Positions 5,920 through 7,665 of a stretch of 7,665 nucleotides of DNA are shown here, piece by piece; the first letter of the stretch is position 1, and every line of letters begins with the position of its first letter. Made by a program: the position numbers and the translations under genes. The notes below the pieces were generated by a model. The model worked only from the letters and a program-made list of their open reading frames with translations, made no database searches and was not told the DNA's origin. The DNA is from Betaproteobacteria bacterium (GTDB taxonomy: Bacteria > Pseudomonadota > Gammaproteobacteria > Burkholderiales > SG8-41): NCBI GenBank assembly GCA_021732805.1, contig JAKFUJ010000474.1:1-7665 (forward strand), given 5' to 3'.

Positions 5920-6738
5920 ATGCGCGCCGGATCACGCGCATTGCTGGATTGCTATGATTTTCTGGTGCTCTATCTCGGGCTGATTCTGCTTGGAACCATG
6001 TGCCTTGCATGGACACCGGCTGCGCTCATCCTGCACCTGCTGCTTCCCAGACATCGGGGGCAGGCACTGGGCCGTTACGTCATTATGGCGGCATTCCGTT
6101 TTTACCTGTTCATACTCGGCTTGTCCCATCGCTGCAGCTTCGACCTGGAAGCACTTGATGCCCTGCGCGACCACTCTTCGCTGATCATCGCACCCAATCA
6201 TCCGTGCCTGCTGGACGCAGTGATGATCATTTCACGCCTGCCCAATGTGGCCTGCGTCCTGAAATCAGAACTGATGAATAATGTTTTTCTCGGCGCGGGT
6301 GCACGCCTGGCGCGCTATATCCGCAATGAACCGGTACGAGACATGGTACGGCTGGCGGGCCGGGATTTTGACGGCGGCAGTCATCTGCTGCTGTTCCCGG
6401 AAGGCACACGCACCACTGCGTCTCCGGTCAATCCATTCAAAAGCAGCATCGGCCTGATCGCACTTCACGCACAGGTGCCGGTACAAACCGTACTCATAGA
6501 AACCGACTCGCTGTATCTGGGCAAAGGCTGGTCGCTGTTCCGCAAGCCGCCAATGCCGATGCATTACCGGGTACGCCTGGGGCGGCGCTTTGATCCACCG
6601 CAGCAAACCCGGCGCTTCATGGTTGAATTGGAATATTACTTTGCGCATGAACTGGTACATGGCTCGGCGTTTTATGCGACCGGCTCCCTGTCCGTATCAA
6701 CCGATCAAGCGTCAGGATCTGCCTCGCAATCATTGTGA
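5920..6738 (+). CDS. PlsC-type 1-acyl-glycerol-phosphate acyltransferase-like protein
   Basis: A 272-aa acyltransferase. Hydrophobic segments at about residues 13-43 and 52-68 likely anchor it in the inner membrane. Then NHPCLLD (93-99) gives the catalytic HX4D motif with His94 and Asp99, and FPEGTRT (159-165) is the glycerol-phosphate binding motif of the PlsC (LPLAT) superfamily. It should transfer an acyl group, in this context perhaps the aryl polyene acid or a fatty acid, onto a lysophospholipid or glycerol-phosphate acceptor; the substrate is inference. PlsC-like enzymes occur in xanthomonadin and many beta/gammaproteobacterial APE loci. ATG 5920 was chosen because it follows the chorismatase stop by two bases and gives the hydrophobic N-terminus; the frame is open back to 5794, but that part lies within the chorismatase gene. 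The Ser/Ala-rich last 20 residues look unstructured. Its stop overlaps the glycosyltransferase start as TGATG. Confidence 0.9.
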   Translation: MRAGSRALLDCYDFLVLYLGLILLGTMCLAWTPAALILHLLLPRHRGQALGRYVIMAAFRFYLFILGLSHRCSFDLEALDALRDHSSLIIAPNHPCLLDAVMIISRLPNVACVLKSELMNNVFLGAGARLARYIRNEPVRDMVRLAGRDFDGGSHLLLFPEGTRTTASPVNPFKSSIGLIALHAQVPVQTVLIETDSLYLGKGWSLFRKPPMPMHYRVRLGRRFDPPQQTRRFMVELEYYFAHELVHGSAFYATGSLSVSTDQASGSASQSL

Positions 6739-7547
6739 TGACCACACCCTCGGCCACTCATCTCGTTCTTATTCCCAGCTATAACCCTGGCGCCAAAGTC
6801 CATGAAACCGTGAGCACGGCACGCCAGTACTGGAATCCGGTATGGGTGGTGATCGATGGCAGCACAGATGGCACCACCGAAAGCCTGATTGCAATGGCGA
6901 CCCGGGATGCCGGTTTGCGGGTACTCGTTTTGCCGCACAACCAGGGCAAAGGCGCTGCGGTGCTGCACGGCCTGGATCAGGCGGCGACAGCAGGATTCAG
7001 TCACGTGTTGACCATGGACTCGGATGGCCAGCATCCCCCGGACCGCATTCCGGCATTCATGGCGGAATCTGCCGCACAGCCTGCCGCAATGATTCTCGGC
7101 GTGCCGGTATTCGATGCCAGCGCACCGGGGTTGCGCGTAAAGGGTCGGCGCATATCCAACTGGTGGGCCAATCTGGAAACGCTGTGGGCAGGCATCGGCG
7201 ATTCGCTGTTCGGGTTCCGCGTGTATCCCATTGCCGCATTGCGGAAAATCATGCACGGTCAGATGTGGATGCGTCACTTCGATTTTGATCCGGAGGCCGT
7301 AGTGCGCCTGTGCTGGCGCGGCGTCAAGCCGGTCAATCTGTCTGCTCCGGTGTGCTACTTCCGCCCTGAACAAGGCGGCGTATCGCACTTCCGCTACCTG
7401 CGCGACAACGTGCTATTGACGTGGATGCACGCACGTCTGTTCATCGGTTTTGTGCTGCGCCTGCCGGTTTTGCTGATGCGGCGCGGGCAAGGCAGTTTAA
7501 AGGCTGGCGGCCAACCCGTCAGATCGTCTGGCCGGGAACGACCTTGA
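6738..7547 (+). CDS. Family 2 glycosyltransferase (GT-A fold)
   Basis: A 269-aa GT2 enzyme. Seen: LVLIPSYNPG at residues 9-18, VVIDGSTDGT at 37-46 (first Asp motif, nucleotide binding), PHNQGKGAAV at 66-75, and MDSDGQHPP at 93-101, the DxD-type metal and nucleotide-sugar site. Further on come FDFDPE (181-186) and a hydrophobic C-terminal stretch (about 223-247) that probably associates with the membrane. It likely transfers a sugar from a nucleotide or polyprenyl-phosphate donor onto the lipid-linked pigment. In enterobacterial APE loci a GT2 domain is, to my knowledge, fused to an LpxL-type acyltransferase; here the two are separate genes on opposite strands. Start: ATG 6738 overlaps the PlsC stop (TGATG); GTG 6735 in the same frame, one codon earlier, is possible. 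The tail after about residue 250 (Gly/Arg/Ser-rich) overlaps the end of the convergent methyltransferase-like gene by 29 bp. Confidence 0.9.
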   Translation: MTTPSATHLVLIPSYNPGAKVHETVSTARQYWNPVWVVIDGSTDGTTESLIAMATRDAGLRVLVLPHNQGKGAAVLHGLDQAATAGFSHVLTMDSDGQHPPDRIPAFMAESAAQPAAMILGVPVFDASAPGLRVKGRRISNWWANLETLWAGIGDSLFGFRVYPIAALRKIMHGQMWMRHFDFDPEAVVRLCWRGVKPVNLSAPVCYFRPEQGGVSHFRYLRDNVLLTWMHARLFIGFVLRLPVLLMRRGQGSLKAGGQPVRSSGRERP

Positions 7548-7665
7548 TTGCCTGGTATTCCGAAAACATGCCCAGTTCCAGATGCCGCCTGGCCTGCGTC
7601 AGCCCCGCGCCACTGAGTGTGGCCACGACCTGTTCGGGGGACGCGCAGGCTTCTATGCTGTCCCA
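7519..7665 (-). CDS. SAM-dependent methyltransferase-like protein, C-terminal 48 residues (cut by window edge)
   Basis: Reading leftward from the right edge, 48 codons end in TGA at 7521-7519. The peptide begins WDSIEACASPEQ, continues with LSGAGLTQARRHLELGMF and ends near SEYQAIK. This pattern (a final beta-strand pair after 'GL/GF...', then E-x-G-x-FSEY) is familiar from UbiE/COQ5-like class I methyltransferases carried in APE clusters, where a methyltransferase is thought to methylate the aryl head group. The catalytic SAM-binding part lies outside the window, so the family is judged from the tail only. The coding call itself is supported by the even, protein-like composition and the lack of any stop up to the edge. 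It converges on the glycosyltransferase gene and overlaps it at 7519-7547. Confidence 0.65.
   Translation of the reverse strand, partial: WDSIEACASPEQVVATLSGAGLTQARRHLELGMFSEYQAIKVVPGQTI

Noticed and set aside
1..7665. CRISPR array, insertion sequence, tRNA/rRNA or a defence system
   Set aside because: No regularly spaced repeats, transposase motifs, terminal inverted repeats or RNA gene signatures were seen; gene content is fully explained as a biosynthetic cluster.

Overview
This window is part of an aryl polyene (APE)/xanthomonadin-type pigment gene cluster, probably from a Gram-negative bacterium of the Pseudomonadota (beta or gamma class). Reasons for the lineage: moderately high G+C coding DNA, tightly overlapped genes, and a gene set (hydroxybenzoate AMP-ligase, dedicated ACP, COG4648-type membrane protein, hotdog dehydratase, LpxL-type acyltransferase, halogenase-like flavoprotein, chorismatase, PlsC, GT2) that is characteristic of APE and xanthomonadin loci. 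The species cannot be named from the sequence alone.

Layout: two divergent operons leave a roughly 305-bp AT-richer intergenic region (3172-3476). Leftward on the minus strand, in transcription order: acyl carrier protein (3171-2881), six-pass membrane protein (2881-2243), aryl AMP-ligase (2225-879), FabA/FabZ-like dehydratase (882-577), and an LpxL/HtrB-type acyltransferase that runs off the left edge (580 to the edge). Rightward on the plus strand: FAD-dependent halogenase-like oxidoreductase (3477-4820), XanB2/Hyg5-type chorismatase (4820-5917), PlsC-type acyltransferase (5920-6738) and a family 2 glycosyltransferase (6738-7547). At the right edge a minus-strand gene enters; only its last 48 codons are present (7519-7665), they look like the C-terminus of a SAM-dependent methyltransferase, and they overlap the glycosyltransferase 3' end by 29 bp.

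Proposed joint function (inference from known APE/xanthomonadin biochemistry): the chorismatase converts chorismate to hydroxybenzoate; the AMP-ligase activates it and loads it on the ACP; ketosynthases and a ketoreductase (not in this window, presumably just outside) extend it; the dehydratase makes the conjugated polyene; the flavoprotein may halogenate the aryl head or polyene; and the LpxL-type, PlsC-type and glycosyltransferase enzymes attach the polyene to a lipid or sugar-lipid carrier for the outer membrane. Within each operon the genes mostly overlap as ATGA or TGATG, so translation is probably coupled. No RNA gene, insertion sequence, CRISPR array or clear rho-independent terminator was seen.
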